A stretch of DNA of 32,798 nucleotides from Candidatus Kuenenia stuttgartensis (GTDB lineage Bacteria; Planctomycetota; JAKEIC01; DYIT01), in assembly GCA_020723505.1 (NCBI GenBank), contig DYIT01000043.1, forward strand, positions 1 to 32,798, in the 5' to 3' direction. The translations under genes and the position numbers were made by a program. Below are positions 1 through 8,984 of this stretch, piece after piece; the stretch's first letter is position 1, and every line of letters begins with the position of its first letter. The notes below the pieces were generated by a model. That model was not told the DNA's origin, searched no databases, and saw only the letters and a list, made by a program, of their open reading frames with translations.

Positions 1-2544
1 GTCGAAGTCCTCGCTGTAGAGGATGTCCCGCGAAACGTAGACGACTGCCGTGTATTGCGCGGCGCCCGTGGCAGCCGAAGCGTTCACCTCGACGAAATAC
101 GTGCCGGATGCGGGGCACGTCCACGGCCCGATGGACCACCGGCCGTTCGTCCCCGCCGAGTTTGCGGAAGACAGCACTGTGGTCCCGTTAGTATCGTACA
201 ACCTCAGCACGCAGCCTGAGAGGAGCGAAGAGCACTCAATCGTGTAGCCCGTGCCGGTCGATGCCGGGAAACTCATCCAGTCCGACTCGCCCGAGGGCAG
301 TATCGAATGGTTGGCCGCGGTACCCACGGCATGGGCTTTCGCCGCCGCTTGCGTGTCGTCGGCTTCGAACCCGTCCTTCATGACGCCTGTGATTCTTAAG
401 TCGTACAATCCCGGCGCGACGTTGCCCGAGACCCTGCACTGTATGTAGAAGGTTCCCGATGCCGTCGGAGCGTAGGTGATGCGCGAACCGAGGTCCTGGT
501 AAGTTCCGGAGACCTTGTCGTCGTTATGCCCGACCTGCGTCATCGAGGAATTGAAAAGGTACAGGTCCGTATCCGACTGGCCGCCGAGGTTCACGGTGTC
601 GAAGACGTACTGCACGCCCTGGCGCAGCTCGATTTTGAACCAGTCCTGGTCGGTGGACGTATTGAGGTTCCGCGAGTACCACATGTCGGAGGTGACGGGC
701 GAGGCGAGGACTTCGGTCGCCGAACCCGAAGTATCGTCGGAGACGTTGTCTATCACGAACTCCACCCTGTCCGTGAACGTCTCTCCGCCTGCGTTGGTCA
801 CAGTGAGTTTCAAGGTGTATCTGCCGTTCGCGAGCCCCGAGATGTCCCAGGTGTGCAGCGTGTTGGCGAAGGGCGCGGTTCCGGAAACGGCCGTCGCAGA
901 GGTCATTATATTGGTCCAGGTGTCGCGGTCGAAGGCCCTTCCCGGCGCATAATCGAGCGAGTACGAGGCGAAGGTCGCCGGCGTCTGCGGGTGCTGCGCG
1001 ACTCCCTTGATGACGAGCGAATTCCCGGTGACCGGAGTCAGGTAATCGGGATAGGAAATCCTGGCTTCGCATACGTCCGCGAGGTTCGTGTAGAACACCA
1101 TCGACCCGACGCTTATCCTGCCATAGCCCTGGAGCGAATCGAATCCGGGCATCTCGACCTCGAACGCCGTCTTACGGAGGACCTGGCGGACCTGCTCCGT
1201 GGTGAACTGGGTGATGCCGCGGCGGGCGTATTCGGAAACGAGGACCGCGAGGCATCCTGCCGCGTGCGGGCAGGCCATGCTCGTGCCGCTGTACGCGGTG
1301 TAACTCGTGTCGCTCGTGTTTATGGTCGAGTTGATTCCCACGCCCGGCGCCGACACGTCGAGGCCGTATCCATAGCAGGAAAACGACGCCTTGGCGTTGG
1401 ATGAATCGCAGGCGGCGATGCTGAATGCCGAGAAATCGCAGGCAGGGTAGAAGAACACGCCGTCGATGTTGCTGTTTCCTGCCGCGAAGACCGGCAGGCA
1501 GCCGCTGTTGGACATGTTGTTTATCGTGTTCGAGTAGGTCGTGCCGTGCCAGAAAGTCCCGCCCCACGAGTTCGACGCGGCGTCGGCGCCGTTGGCCCTG
1601 GCGTAGTTCAAGCCCGAGATGAACGGATTTCCAGACCCGCCTGATCCGAACACCTTTACGCACATGATTTTGCAGCCCTTGGCGACGCCCACCACACCGA
1701 CGCCGTTGTTGCCCTCGGCCCCAATCGTCCCTGCGCAGTGCGTCCCGTGGCCGTTGGTGTCGGTCGGGTCCGCGTCTCCCGATCCGAAATCGTATCCGTG
1801 CAAATCGTCAATCACGCCGTTGCCGTCGTCGTCCACGCCCGCGGTGCCTCCGGCTTCGGCCGAATTCGTCCACAGCTGGTTGACGAGGTCCTGATGGGTC
1901 ATACGCACGCCCGTGTCCACAACGGCCACGACCGTACCCGTCCCGTCAGACCTGTCCCACGCCGTTTCGCTGCCTATGTTGCGCACGCCGTACAGCTGGT
2001 TGTTGACCAGATAGGGGTCATTCGGCGTATAGCACAGCCTGAAAACCGGCTCCGGCTCGCAATACTCCACGTGCCTGTTCGCGGAGAATGCCCTGCAAAG
2101 CCCCGGCACGTCCGTCGATTCCGAGAAGGAAAGGATGAACACGCCGTACATCGGCACGTGCCTGGTCCACTTTGGCGCGCGCGCCTGCCGGTTTGGGAAT
2201 CTGTCGGCAATGGATTTCTCGAAATCCCAGTATGCCTGGCCGGGCGTGCGGGATCCCCTCGCCCGAATCACCGCCGTTATGGCTGGGTCAACCCTCTCCA
2301 TGCGCGTCACGCCCCATGCGCTCATGAGCAGGACGAACGAATCGTCGCCGAAAACCTCTGCAAGCGTCTCCTTGCCCTCGAGATATAGATCGATTCTGTC
2401 CGCCACTTGAGGGGTGAAACGGACGATTGCCCGGCCGGGGCTGAAGTTTTCCCCGGGTTTCGGCTCGCCCATTGCCGGCAGAATCGCCATGCCTGACAGA
2501 GCTGCAATAAATGAAATATAAAGGCAGCGCAGGGAGGTCTTCAT
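1..2544 (-). CDS. Secreted subtilisin-like serine protease (S8), C-terminus cut by window edge
   Basis: The frame is open from ATG 2544 to base 1 (848 residues) with no stop, so the C-terminus lies outside the window. The N-terminus has a short signal peptide (hydrophobic stretch near residues 8-25) and a propeptide-like region of about 170 residues. The subtilase domain shows the full triad: D210 in VVDTG, H266 in NGHGTH and S422 in GTSMACPHA, with oxyanion Asn N357 in AAGNSN. After the catalytic domain come Ig-like strands and two regions resembling bacterial pre-peptidase C-terminal (PPC) domains, about residues 605-700 (QDWFKIEL) and 740-830 (SDWMSFPA). The start is supported by GGAGG seven bases upstream. 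The enzyme is probably exported and self-processed to digest extracellular protein. The family call is firm; substrate and final length are unknown. Confidence 0.95.
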   Translation of the reverse strand, partial: MKTSLRCLYISFIAALSGMAILPAMGEPKPGENFSPGRAIVRFTPQVADRIDLYLEGKETLAEVFGDDSFVLLMSAWGVTRMERVDPAITAVIRARGSRTPGQAYWDFEKSIADRFPNRQARAPKWTRHVPMYGVFILSFSESTDVPGLCRAFSANRHVEYCEPEPVFRLCYTPNDPYLVNNQLYGVRNIGSETAWDRSDGTGTVVAVVDTGVRMTHQDLVNQLWTNSAEAGGTAGVDDDGNGVIDDLHGYDFGSGDADPTDTNGHGTHCAGTIGAEGNNGVGVVGVAKGCKIMCVKVFGSGGSGNPFISGLNYARANGADAASNSWGGTFWHGTTYSNTINNMSNSGCLPVFAAGNSNIDGVFFYPACDFSAFSIAACDSSNAKASFSCYGYGLDVSAPGVGINSTINTSDTSYTAYSGTSMACPHAAGCLAVLVSEYARRGITQFTTEQVRQVLRKTAFEVEMPGFDSLQGYGRISVGSMVFYTNLADVCEARISYPDYLTPVTGNSLVIKGVAQHPQTPATFASYSLDYAPGRAFDRDTWTNIMTSATAVSGTAPFANTLHTWDISGLANGRYTLKLTVTNAGGETFTDRVEFVIDNVSDDTSGSATEVLASPVTSDMWYSRNLNTSTDQDWFKIELRQGVQYVFDTVNLGGQSDTDLYLFNSSMTQVGHNDDKVSGTYQDLGSRITYAPTASGTFYIQCRVSGNVAPGLYDLRITGVMKDGFEADDTQAAAKAHAVGTAANHSILPSGESDWMSFPASTGTGYTIECSSLLSGCVLRLYDTNGTTVLSSANSAGTNGRWSIGPWTCPASGTYFVEVNASAATGAAQYTAVVYVSRDILYSEDFD

Positions 2545-2585
2545 CCTTTTCCTCCACAGTGAGCGGTCGGAATTTGCTGAGTTCA

Positions 2586-2615
2586 ATTTTAGCCCCGCTG
2601 TAACTCCTTGCGCAA
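2586..2615 (-). promoter_or_regulatory. Candidate sigma70-type promoter for the S8 protease
   Basis: On the minus strand, TTGCGC (2610-2615) and TAAAAT (2586-2591) are separated by 18 bases and lie about 45 bases upstream of the protease ATG. The -10 matches consensus at five of six positions, the -35 at only three, so this is a weak prediction. Confidence 0.35.
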
Positions 2616-2883
2616 CAATATTTTCCGCGTATCGCCCGCCGCCCTTGCTCAAGGCTGCCCACAATGTTCGCACTTTTCCCGCAATCTTCGCGGATGCAAC
2701 CGGTTATGGATTTGATTTCCTGAAATCCCGCCTCCTGAAAATCGTCGCCCTGTCTTGCCGCGAATGCTTCGGCGGCTCCGCTGGGAGCTTTGTGGAAGGC
2801 GAATGTCGTCTTTGAAAAGCTTGCCGATGATTTCGCCGATTATGCTGCTGTCCCTTAACCTGGACAAGCCAGAGCCAAAAAGG

Positions 2884-2901
2884 AGTCTGTGGGAGCCGCC
2901 G
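2884..2901 (+). repeat. REP-like dispersed repeat, copy 1
   Basis: AGTCTGTGGGAGCCGCCG occurs here, again at 2921-2938 and again about 23 kb away at 26038-26055, always outside genes. The GTGGGAGC head resembles REP elements mobilised by REP-associated tyrosine transposases in other bacteria. No transposase is visible in the window. Confidence 0.6.
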
Positions 2902-2920
2902 AAATGCTTCTCACAAAATT

Positions 2921-2938
2921 AGTCTGTGGGAGCCGCCG
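2921..2938 (+). repeat. REP-like dispersed repeat, copy 2
   Basis: Second identical 18-base copy of the repeat at 2884, in direct orientation with a 37-base period. The spacer between the two copies is AT-richer than its surroundings. Confidence 0.6.
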
Positions 2939-3096
2939 GAACGTTCTCTGCACATGAAGGCGGCGATTATTGATTTGAGACAGATCCAAGAGCCCGGTTT
3001 CGACACAAGCCCAGAATTCCCGGGAGAGTGTCGGAAATTTGGGTTATCATTGGAAGAGCGATCGCTGTCGGGTGTTGAACGAAAGGGAGGTGACCG

Positions 3097-4998
3097 GTGC
3101 GCATCGGATTTCTTCTTTCTGTCCCAGCCATTGCCGCCACACTTGTATTCGCAGGGTGCTCCGAAGACTCGCCCAGCATCATCCCGACTGTTGATCTCGT
3201 GGACGCGGGCCAGGCCACATGTTCCTTCACGCCCGTGTCGATTCACCAGGGCGAGCCATTCGACGTCCAAGTAGAAATCCGCAACCTCGGGAACAAGAGT
3301 TCGGGATCGTTCACCGTGGAATTCTACTCATCGAGCAACACCATCATTTCCTGGCTGGACCATCTTCTCGGGTCCGTGCTCATGGGATCCATCGAGGCGG
3401 GCGGACAGGCGACCTGCGCCCTGAACGTCGTGAACACTTCCACCATACCGGTCGGGAACTGGTACATCGGCTGGGACATCGATTCCGGCTATGCGGTCAA
3501 CGAGAGCGACGAGGACAACAACACGAACGTGAAGACCGGGGTGCTGCTTCAGGTGCTCGCTCCGCCCAATCCTGATCTGAGGGACAGGGGGGAGACTTAC
3601 CGCAGCTTCACGCCGCAGACCGCGAGCCAGGGCGCTCCGCTCGCCGTTTCCTGCGACATAGAAAACGCCGGCACCGCGGGTTCGGGCGCTTTCGCAGTCC
3701 GGTTCTACGCCTCTGCCAACACGTCCATCCAGACTTCGGATTACCTCATCGGGTCCGCGGCAATGGCGGCGATTCCCTTGGGTTCTTACGCCGCATGCAG
3801 CCTGCCTGCCGGGGACCTCTCGGCCGTGCCGCCCGGCACGTACTACGTCGGATGGATTATCGACGCGGACGCGCAGGTGACCGAGCTCGTCGAGACGAAC
3901 AACACCGCGTACAAGACGGGCTACCAGCTGGTAATCACGCAGACCGCAACTGGCTGGATTGGCGGGGCATCGGACGGGTGGAAGACATCCTCCGCCCCGC
4001 CGTCCGCCTCCGACCTGCGCAGTTTCAACCGCCCTGCCGGGCTGTGCCTCGATTCCGCGGGCAACATCTATGCCGCCGATTCGGAGAACCACAGGATATG
4101 CAAGTGGAGCTCCGCAGGCGCGGCAATCGGCTGGATTGGCGGCGGGAACACCGGCTGGCAGACGGCCGGAACCTCCGCTTCCGGCGCAGGCGATCACTGG
4201 TTCGCGCGCCCTTACGGCGTCTTCGTCACCACCGGCGGCGACATCTACGTGGCTGACAGGGACAATCACCGCATTTCGAAGTGGGACGGAACCGGCCAGT
4301 TGGTCGGCTGGATCGGCGGCGGGCTCAATGGCTGGCAGACCGGATCCGCGCCCGTGGCCGGGACCGATTTCAAGAGCTTCCAGAGCCCCCGCGGGATCTT
4401 CGTCTCATCCGCCGGCGACTTGTTCGTCGCCGACACGGGCAACAACCGCATCGCGAAATGGGACGGATCGGGGACCGCCGCGGGCTGGATTGGCGGGGCT
4501 GCGGACGCATGGCAGACTACCGCGGCGCCTGCTTCGGGTTCCGACTACCGCAGCTTCAGCCAGCCCTCGGGCGTGTGGGCGGACTCGAGCGGAAACATCT
4601 TCGTTGCCGATACGGGAAATTGCAGGGTATCCAAATGGAGCGGGACGGGGACGGCGGCAGGCTGGATTGGCGGGGCGCAGAACGGCTGGCAGACCGGGAC
4701 CGCGCCTGCGTCCGGCACCGATTACCAGAGCTTCGTTAGTCCCGCAGGTATATACGTGGACGCCACCGGCAGGATTGTCGTGGCCGACAGCGGCGCGGGA
4801 TGCGTGTTCATGTGGAGCGGACTGGGGAACGCCTACGGCTGGATAGGCGGCGGCGTCGACGGCTGGCAAACCGGGACGACCGCCAGCGCCTCGGGCGCGG
4901 ACTACAGGCGCTTCCAGGGCCCGACCGGCGTCTTCGGAAACGCGTCGGGCAACCTGTTCGTCGCCGACTGCCTCAACGACCGCGTCTCGAAGTGGTGA
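3097..4998 (+). CDS. Lipoprotein with two CARDB-like domains and a six-unit NHL-like beta-propeller
   Basis: The start is GTG 3097, chosen because GGGAGG sits six bases upstream and the product then begins with a lipoprotein signal (VFAGC, Cys21). Residues about 30-145 and 160-280 are two similar CARDB-type beta-sandwiches (IRNLGNKSSGSFTVEFYSS and DIENAGTAGSGAFAVRFYAS), which usually serve in adhesion. From residue 286 to the end there are six copies of a 59-residue unit beginning GWIGG, with the NHL-like core GxIxVADxxNxRxSKW. Six units match the usual six-bladed NHL propeller. The protein is probably lipid-anchored and surface exposed, with a binding or scaffolding role; no catalytic motif is visible. 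The ligand is unknown. It stands alone between divergent and convergent neighbours. Confidence 0.85.
   Translation: MRIGFLLSVPAIAATLVFAGCSEDSPSIIPTVDLVDAGQATCSFTPVSIHQGEPFDVQVEIRNLGNKSSGSFTVEFYSSSNTIISWLDHLLGSVLMGSIEAGGQATCALNVVNTSTIPVGNWYIGWDIDSGYAVNESDEDNNTNVKTGVLLQVLAPPNPDLRDRGETYRSFTPQTASQGAPLAVSCDIENAGTAGSGAFAVRFYASANTSIQTSDYLIGSAAMAAIPLGSYAACSLPAGDLSAVPPGTYYVGWIIDADAQVTELVETNNTAYKTGYQLVITQTATGWIGGASDGWKTSSAPPSASDLRSFNRPAGLCLDSAGNIYAADSENHRICKWSSAGAAIGWIGGGNTGWQTAGTSASGAGDHWFARPYGVFVTTGGDIYVADRDNHRISKWDGTGQLVGWIGGGLNGWQTGSAPVAGTDFKSFQSPRGIFVSSAGDLFVADTGNNRIAKWDGSGTAAGWIGGAADAWQTTAAPASGSDYRSFSQPSGVWADSSGNIFVADTGNCRVSKWSGTGTAAGWIGGAQNGWQTGTAPASGTDYQSFVSPAGIYVDATGRIVVADSGAGCVFMWSGLGNAYGWIGGGVDGWQTGTTASASGADYRRFQGPTGVFGNASGNLFVADCLNDRVSKW
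3952..4995 (+). repeat. Intragenic tandem repeat, 177-nt period, six units
   Basis: The codons for GWIGG start at 3952, 4129, 4306, 4483, 4660 and 4837, exactly 177 bases apart each time. The last unit is shortened to 53 codons and ends at SKW just before the stop. The units diverge in sequence but keep identical length. Confidence 0.95.
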
Positions 4999-5168
4999 TT
5001 GGCTGCAACGCCACTCTCGCAACAAGAGAACAAATCGACATCCTTCAGTCGCATGAAACAGGCGCCCGGCTCCCTTGGTGGCGCTCCCTCCCCTCGCTGT
5101 ATGCCAGGGCTGGGCGATGCGATTTCCATGAGAACGCGCTTCGTCCAAAGCCTCACCACCTCCGCGTT

Positions 5169-6797
5169 TCACTTGAGCGCGAGGGCGACGGCTTTGCCCG
5201 ACTGCGCCTTCGTGAATTCAATCCCTGTCTCGGCCTTCAAGCCCCCGATCTCTGCGGCGGCCGTGTATGTCCCGAAGAACGCCCTGGTCCTGAACTCCCC
5301 CGAATCGTCGGCCGTTCCCTCGACTTCCGTGCGCCACTCGTTGAGCACCAGGCTCCTGTACGCAGCGCCCGCCGGCTTCTCGCGCCAGTCCCGCGCGTAC
5401 AGCGCCGCGCTCGGCCTCCAGTGCGACCCCTCCCAGAAACCCCACAGCAATATGCCTTCCACAGCGGGATGGCTGAAGCAAATCCGAAGGAAATCCGCAG
5501 TGTCGAGGCCGTGAAGCACCTCGTCGCCGTTCTCGATGTCGAACTCGGTTATCTTAATCGGAACGCCGAACCTGCCTAGCCTGTCCAGCCCCATCCTTAC
5601 CAGTATCGGCGGCGGCGTCCTCCCGGAGAAATGGCCCTGGCAGCCGATGCCGCCTATCGCGGCGCCCTTCCTGCGCAACTGCTCGATGTGGTCCGCATAC
5701 GGGTCAAGGTCGGCATACGTGAGGATGTTGAAGTCGTTGACGTACATCCTGACCTTTGGATTCACCGATTCGGCCTTCTTGAACATCTCCACCCTGAAGT
5801 CCTCGCCCAGCCTCCTGGCCAGGTAATCCACGTGAATCATCTCGTTGTCGAGATCAAACTCCGTGATCCTCAATCCGTAGCGCTTTATCACCTCCTCGAT
5901 TCTGTCGAGCACGGCCTTCCTGAGCTTGTCGTCCGGCAGGGCCCTCGCCCATGCTGGAATGCAGCCCTCCTGCTCCCACACGATGCAGTGGCCCCTCATT
6001 CCGATCCCCTTGCCGTCCATGAAATCCAGAATCGCGTCCGCGGCCGAGAAGTCCGCCTTCGGCCCCTCCGCGTTCGTGTTGTGCCACTTGAGCGCGTTCT
6101 CGTGGACCGCGCAGTTGAAGAACTCGCAGAAAATCCGCCTGTAGTTCTCGAGGTCCGCGGCCTTCATGCTCCCGTCCACCAGCGCGTTCGCGGCCGTGCA
6201 GCCGAATGGGAAGGCGTGCCTCTGCATCGAGACCTTCACCTTCGCTCCCTTCAAAGGCTTCCCGTCCATGCCCGCCACCTTAATCACGAGGTCGCCCTTC
6301 CTGTGCTTCTCGATGCCGGCATCCGCCGCCTTCCTCCAGTCGGGCTGCGCGGATTTGGCCGGATTCTGCCCCTCTTTCAGGCCGCGCACCGAGATTTTCG
6401 CGACCAGCAGGTTCCTGTCCTCCGTGCCGTCGTAGTAGTCGTTCAGGAAATGCACCGTCACCATGCGTACACCTGCTTCAGCCCTGGCCTTGAACGCGTG
6501 CCCCTTCACCTCCGCCGTGTCCGCGTCCGCCTCACCCGCCGGGATGAGGTCGATTCTCAGCGACATCCTCGGATGGATGCCCTTTGCCGGCATTCCCGCA
6601 GCGAATACCTCGAACTCGTACTCCCCCGACACCGGGAACGATACCCACTCCCCAACGAAACCCGCCGACCAGACGTTCCACACGTCTCCCTGCCTCGCTC
6701 CGCAGGTCTTGATCGACAGGTCCCACGCGTCCATCTCCAGCGCCTGCGCGTTCCCGGACGCCAGAATCAGTACCGCCACAGCCGCTCTCGCGATCAT
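5169..6797 (-). CDS. Secreted endo-1,4-beta-xylanase, glycoside hydrolase family 10
   Basis: GH10 enzymes hydrolyse internal beta-1,4 bonds of xylan by a retaining mechanism. The acid/base is E319 in FDLDNEM and the nucleophile is E418 in ITEFDIE, 99 residues apart as is usual. ATG 6797 was chosen because it gives a clean signal peptide (MIARAAVAVLILASGNAQA) with GAGG eight bases upstream; longer in-frame starts at 6968 and 6824 put hydrophilic sequence before the signal. Residues about 22-150 form a beta-rich N-terminal module (NVWSAGFVGEWVSFPVSG) that looks like a carbohydrate-binding domain. The GH10 barrel covers about 180-490, followed by a short C-terminal beta domain. This layout resembles planctomycete and PVC GH10 proteins. 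No other polysaccharide gene flanks it. Confidence 0.93.
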   Translation of the reverse strand: MIARAAVAVLILASGNAQALEMDAWDLSIKTCGARQGDVWNVWSAGFVGEWVSFPVSGEYEFEVFAAGMPAKGIHPRMSLRIDLIPAGEADADTAEVKGHAFKARAEAGVRMVTVHFLNDYYDGTEDRNLLVAKISVRGLKEGQNPAKSAQPDWRKAADAGIEKHRKGDLVIKVAGMDGKPLKGAKVKVSMQRHAFPFGCTAANALVDGSMKAADLENYRRIFCEFFNCAVHENALKWHNTNAEGPKADFSAADAILDFMDGKGIGMRGHCIVWEQEGCIPAWARALPDDKLRKAVLDRIEEVIKRYGLRITEFDLDNEMIHVDYLARRLGEDFRVEMFKKAESVNPKVRMYVNDFNILTYADLDPYADHIEQLRRKGAAIGGIGCQGHFSGRTPPPILVRMGLDRLGRFGVPIKITEFDIENGDEVLHGLDTADFLRICFSHPAVEGILLWGFWEGSHWRPSAALYARDWREKPAGAAYRSLVLNEWRTEVEGTADDSGEFRTRAFFGTYTAAAEIGGLKAETGIEFTKAQSGKAVALALK

Positions 6798-6992
6798 ATT
6801 CGAAACCTCAAAAGCAATGCCCATCCAGCCGCCCGACCGCCGCCGAACCAGGCCGGGTTGGACGCCGGGAAATCTTAGGTCCGTCTCATCCGCGTGTGTG
6901 GGACATGATATCATAGCGCAGCTGAGCCACAGCCAAACGCTGCGTAAATACCAAATTCCAAATCCCAAACTTCAACGACGCAAGACGTTGCG

Positions 6993-7295
6993 GTGTTCCC
7001 ACAAATTCGTTCGCAGCAACAAACATTCCCGGATGAAGAAGGGGAGAAGCATGTCAGCCTTCACGTTCGATTTTCTCCTAATCGAATCGACCACTCGAGA
7101 CAAGAGGCGGAGGGGCTCATCCTGGACTTCGACCACAACGGCAAGCTAATCGGATTCGAGATGTATGAACCAATGAGGCTGAGCGCACTTGTCGAGTTCG
7201 GTCATAGGAAGGGTCTTGGCCGCCTCAAGGAAATGCCAAGGGCCTTCTCGGAGGAGATTGGGGAGGATATCCGCGATTTCTGCCTGACCAGTTAA
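6993..7295 (+). CDS. Small DUF2283-like protein, start uncertain
   Basis: The stretch VRFSPN followed by GLILDFDHNGKLIGFEM matches the core of DUF2283, a family of very small proteins of unknown function that normally begin MKI-YDxEADALYIRFS. Here the normal N-terminus is replaced by a hydrophilic segment. The only in-frame start before the core is GTG 6993, which has no good ribosome binding site. About 40 extra residues follow the core. The gene could be an active variant with an unusual start, or a decayed copy. It ends 27 bases before the next plus-strand gene. Confidence 0.5.
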   Translation: MFPQIRSQQQTFPDEEGEKHVSLHVRFSPNRIDHSRQEAEGLILDFDHNGKLIGFEMYEPMRLSALVEFGHRKGLGRLKEMPRAFSEEIGEDIRDFCLTS

Positions 7296-7322
7296 TCCGG
7301 CTTTCGCCCGCGAGGTATGCGG

Positions 7323-8780
7323 ATGGAAGGGATGAAAAGAGCATCCGTGATTTGGAAGACCGCGCTTCCGGCCGCGTTCTTCGCTCTCCTTCTCCTCGCG
7401 ACGACTTCGAATTGCCCCGCGGAGGAGGCAAAAGAGAGCGAGGGGAAGGAATCCAAAGGCAAGGTCCTTCTGGTCATCGCCACAGTGAATTTCGCGTCCG
7501 AGGAGTACAAGGCGATCCGGGAGGGCCTGGAAAAGGCAGGCTTCCAGGTGGTCGTCGGCTGCACGGTCAGGAATTCCCGCGGGATTCCGGACATCGGCAA
7601 TGTGACCGCCGACCGCGTCCTCTCCGAGGTCAAGGACATGGAGCTCTACGAGGGCATGGTCTTCTGCGGCGGACCCGGCATGTCGGAATACTCGGGCGAG
7701 AATTTCCCTCCCGGATCTCCCGATTCCCTTAAGCAGTCCATCCGGGATTCCATATCGCAAGCCCGCAAGCTGGTCGAAGAGGCGCTGAGGTCGGAAAAGG
7801 CGGTCGGCGCGATTTGCCTTGCTCCCGCGGCTGTTCTCGCCCCCATGAGCGCGATTAAGGGGAGGAGGGTGACCGGTTTCGCCCAGCGGGAGGAGCTGGC
7901 AGCCTTCAAGAAAGCAGGGGCGTTGTACACCGGCAGGCCCGTGGAAGCCGACGGCAATCTGATAACCGCGAAGGTCGAGGGCATGGAAGGCTTTGTCAAG
8001 AGCCTCGTCGCCGCTTTGAGCATCCCCTTCGTCTTCCCCTGCGAAGGTTATGCGCAGGGATTGAAAGGCAAGGGCAACTTCGGCCTGCAGATTTCATCCG
8101 CAAAGGCGGACGAGGCTTTCAAGGGCAGCTATCACCTCGCCGAGGACGTGTGGCTCAAGGCGGGCACGGCCGTCAAATCAATCGCGAACGGGGTGGTGGC
8201 GTATTCCGATTTCAGCCCCACTTGGACCGACAAGGACAAAAAAGTCCACTGGAACCTCGGCAATGTCATCATCATCGAGCATGAGCTGTCTCCCGCCGCG
8301 AAGGACCTCACCCATGTCTGCTCGGTGTACATGCATCTCGGAGCGGACAGGAAGGTCAAGGAGGGGGACAAGGTCGGGAAAGGCCAGGCCATCGGCGCAA
8401 TCGGCATGGACAAGAGCGACGAGAACGGCAGATACCCCGCCCACCTGCATTTCGGCGTCCACAAGGGGCCCTACCTGCAACTCTCTCCCGGCTGGAAGCG
8501 GGACAAAATCGAGGAGGCCGCGGCCATTGGCCTCCCGGTCGGCAATCCCCCGGACATAAGGATTGAAAAAGGGAAGATCGTGGACGTGAAGCTCGCCGGC
8601 AAGACCACCGCCGAATTCACGTTCGAAAGCGGCTCTGTCGCGCGCATCGGCCTTCTCATGCAATCCTCCTCTCCCGACTACAAGCCTGCGGACATCATGG
8701 GATGGTGCAGGGGCTACGGAGACAAGGAGACCGTCGAGGAGTGGCTCAGGCCGTCGGAGTGGATAGGAAAGAAGGGCTAG
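7323..8780 (+). CDS. Exported DJ-1/PfpI-M23 fusion protein (LytM-like metallopeptidase domain)
   Basis: The start ATG 7323 has GAGG seven bases upstream; ATG 7317 is too close to it. A signal peptide (hydrophobic FFALLLLATT) is followed by a DJ-1/PfpI domain (about residues 45-235) with the family nucleophile position C165 in GAICLAP. A second domain (about 245-400) is M23/LytM-like: H271 and D275 (HLAED) plus H374 and H376 in HLHFGV are the expected zinc ligands and catalytic His. M23 enzymes cut peptidoglycan peptides. A C-terminal beta-rich tail completes 485 residues. M23 with intact ligands suggests an active wall hydrolase; the role of the DJ-1 part is unknown. Fusing these two domains in an exported protein is unusual. 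Confidence 0.85.
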   Translation: MEGMKRASVIWKTALPAAFFALLLLATTSNCPAEEAKESEGKESKGKVLLVIATVNFASEEYKAIREGLEKAGFQVVVGCTVRNSRGIPDIGNVTADRVLSEVKDMELYEGMVFCGGPGMSEYSGENFPPGSPDSLKQSIRDSISQARKLVEEALRSEKAVGAICLAPAAVLAPMSAIKGRRVTGFAQREELAAFKKAGALYTGRPVEADGNLITAKVEGMEGFVKSLVAALSIPFVFPCEGYAQGLKGKGNFGLQISSAKADEAFKGSYHLAEDVWLKAGTAVKSIANGVVAYSDFSPTWTDKDKKVHWNLGNVIIIEHELSPAAKDLTHVCSVYMHLGADRKVKEGDKVGKGQAIGAIGMDKSDENGRYPAHLHFGVHKGPYLQLSPGWKRDKIEEAAAIGLPVGNPPDIRIEKGKIVDVKLAGKTTAEFTFESGSVARIGLLMQSSSPDYKPADIMGWCRGYGDKETVEEWLRPSEWIGKKG

Positions 8781-8795
8781 GGAATTCACCGCGAT

Positions 8796-8821
8796 CCGAA
8801 TCAGGATTCGTGAAGATTCGG
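8796..8821. terminator. Hairpin between the convergent DJ-1/M23 gene and tRNA-Arg
   Basis: CCGAATC (8796-8802) pairs with GATTCGG (8815-8821) over a 12-base loop, just after the TAG at 8780 and before the tRNA 3' end at 8832. No T-run follows on either strand, so a terminator function is only suggested by position. Confidence 0.35.
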
Positions 8822-8831
8822 AGCAAGCTCC

Positions 8832-8905
<74 letters not shown>

Positions 8906-8916
8906 TCGACGAATCA

Positions 8917-8945
8917 AACTTAACAGCCCGCAAGGGCATTTTCAA
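8917..8945 (-). promoter_or_regulatory. Candidate promoter of tRNA-Arg
   Basis: TTGAAA (8940-8945) and TAAGTT (8917-8922) on the minus strand are 17 bases apart, which puts the start of transcription a few bases before the mature tRNA 5' end at 8905. The -35 matches five of six consensus bases; the -10 is weak. Confidence 0.45.
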
Positions 8946-8984
8946 GGGAAAACACAGGCGCGGGCTGACGAACTGCTCAGGAAA

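Larger units (their letters stand above)
2545..3096. other. Divergent intergenic region without a convincing gene
   Basis: This 552-base gap separates the minus-strand protease and the plus-strand CARDB lipoprotein. It holds the protease promoter candidate, two copies of an 18-base repeat (2884 and 2921), and a strong ribosome binding site (GGGAGG, 3085-3090) for the downstream GTG start. A TATCAT at 3045-3050 could be a -10 for the plus-strand gene, but no matching -35 is visible. Short open frames here, such as 2649-2867 on the minus strand, have no recognisable domain and no good start signal, so they are not called as genes. Confidence 0.6.

Noticed and set aside
526-1404. 292-codon plus-strand frame over the S8 protease
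   Set aside because: The minus strand encodes the subtilase domain with its catalytic Ser here; the plus frame is a shadow.
2649-2867. 72-codon minus-strand frame in the 2545-3096 gap
   Set aside because: No convincing ribosome binding site or domain, and composition is basic and repeat-like; not supported as a gene.
2884-2938. Start of a CRISPR array
   Set aside because: Only two adjacent 18-base copies are present, the third is 23 kb away, and there is no regular spacer series or cas gene.
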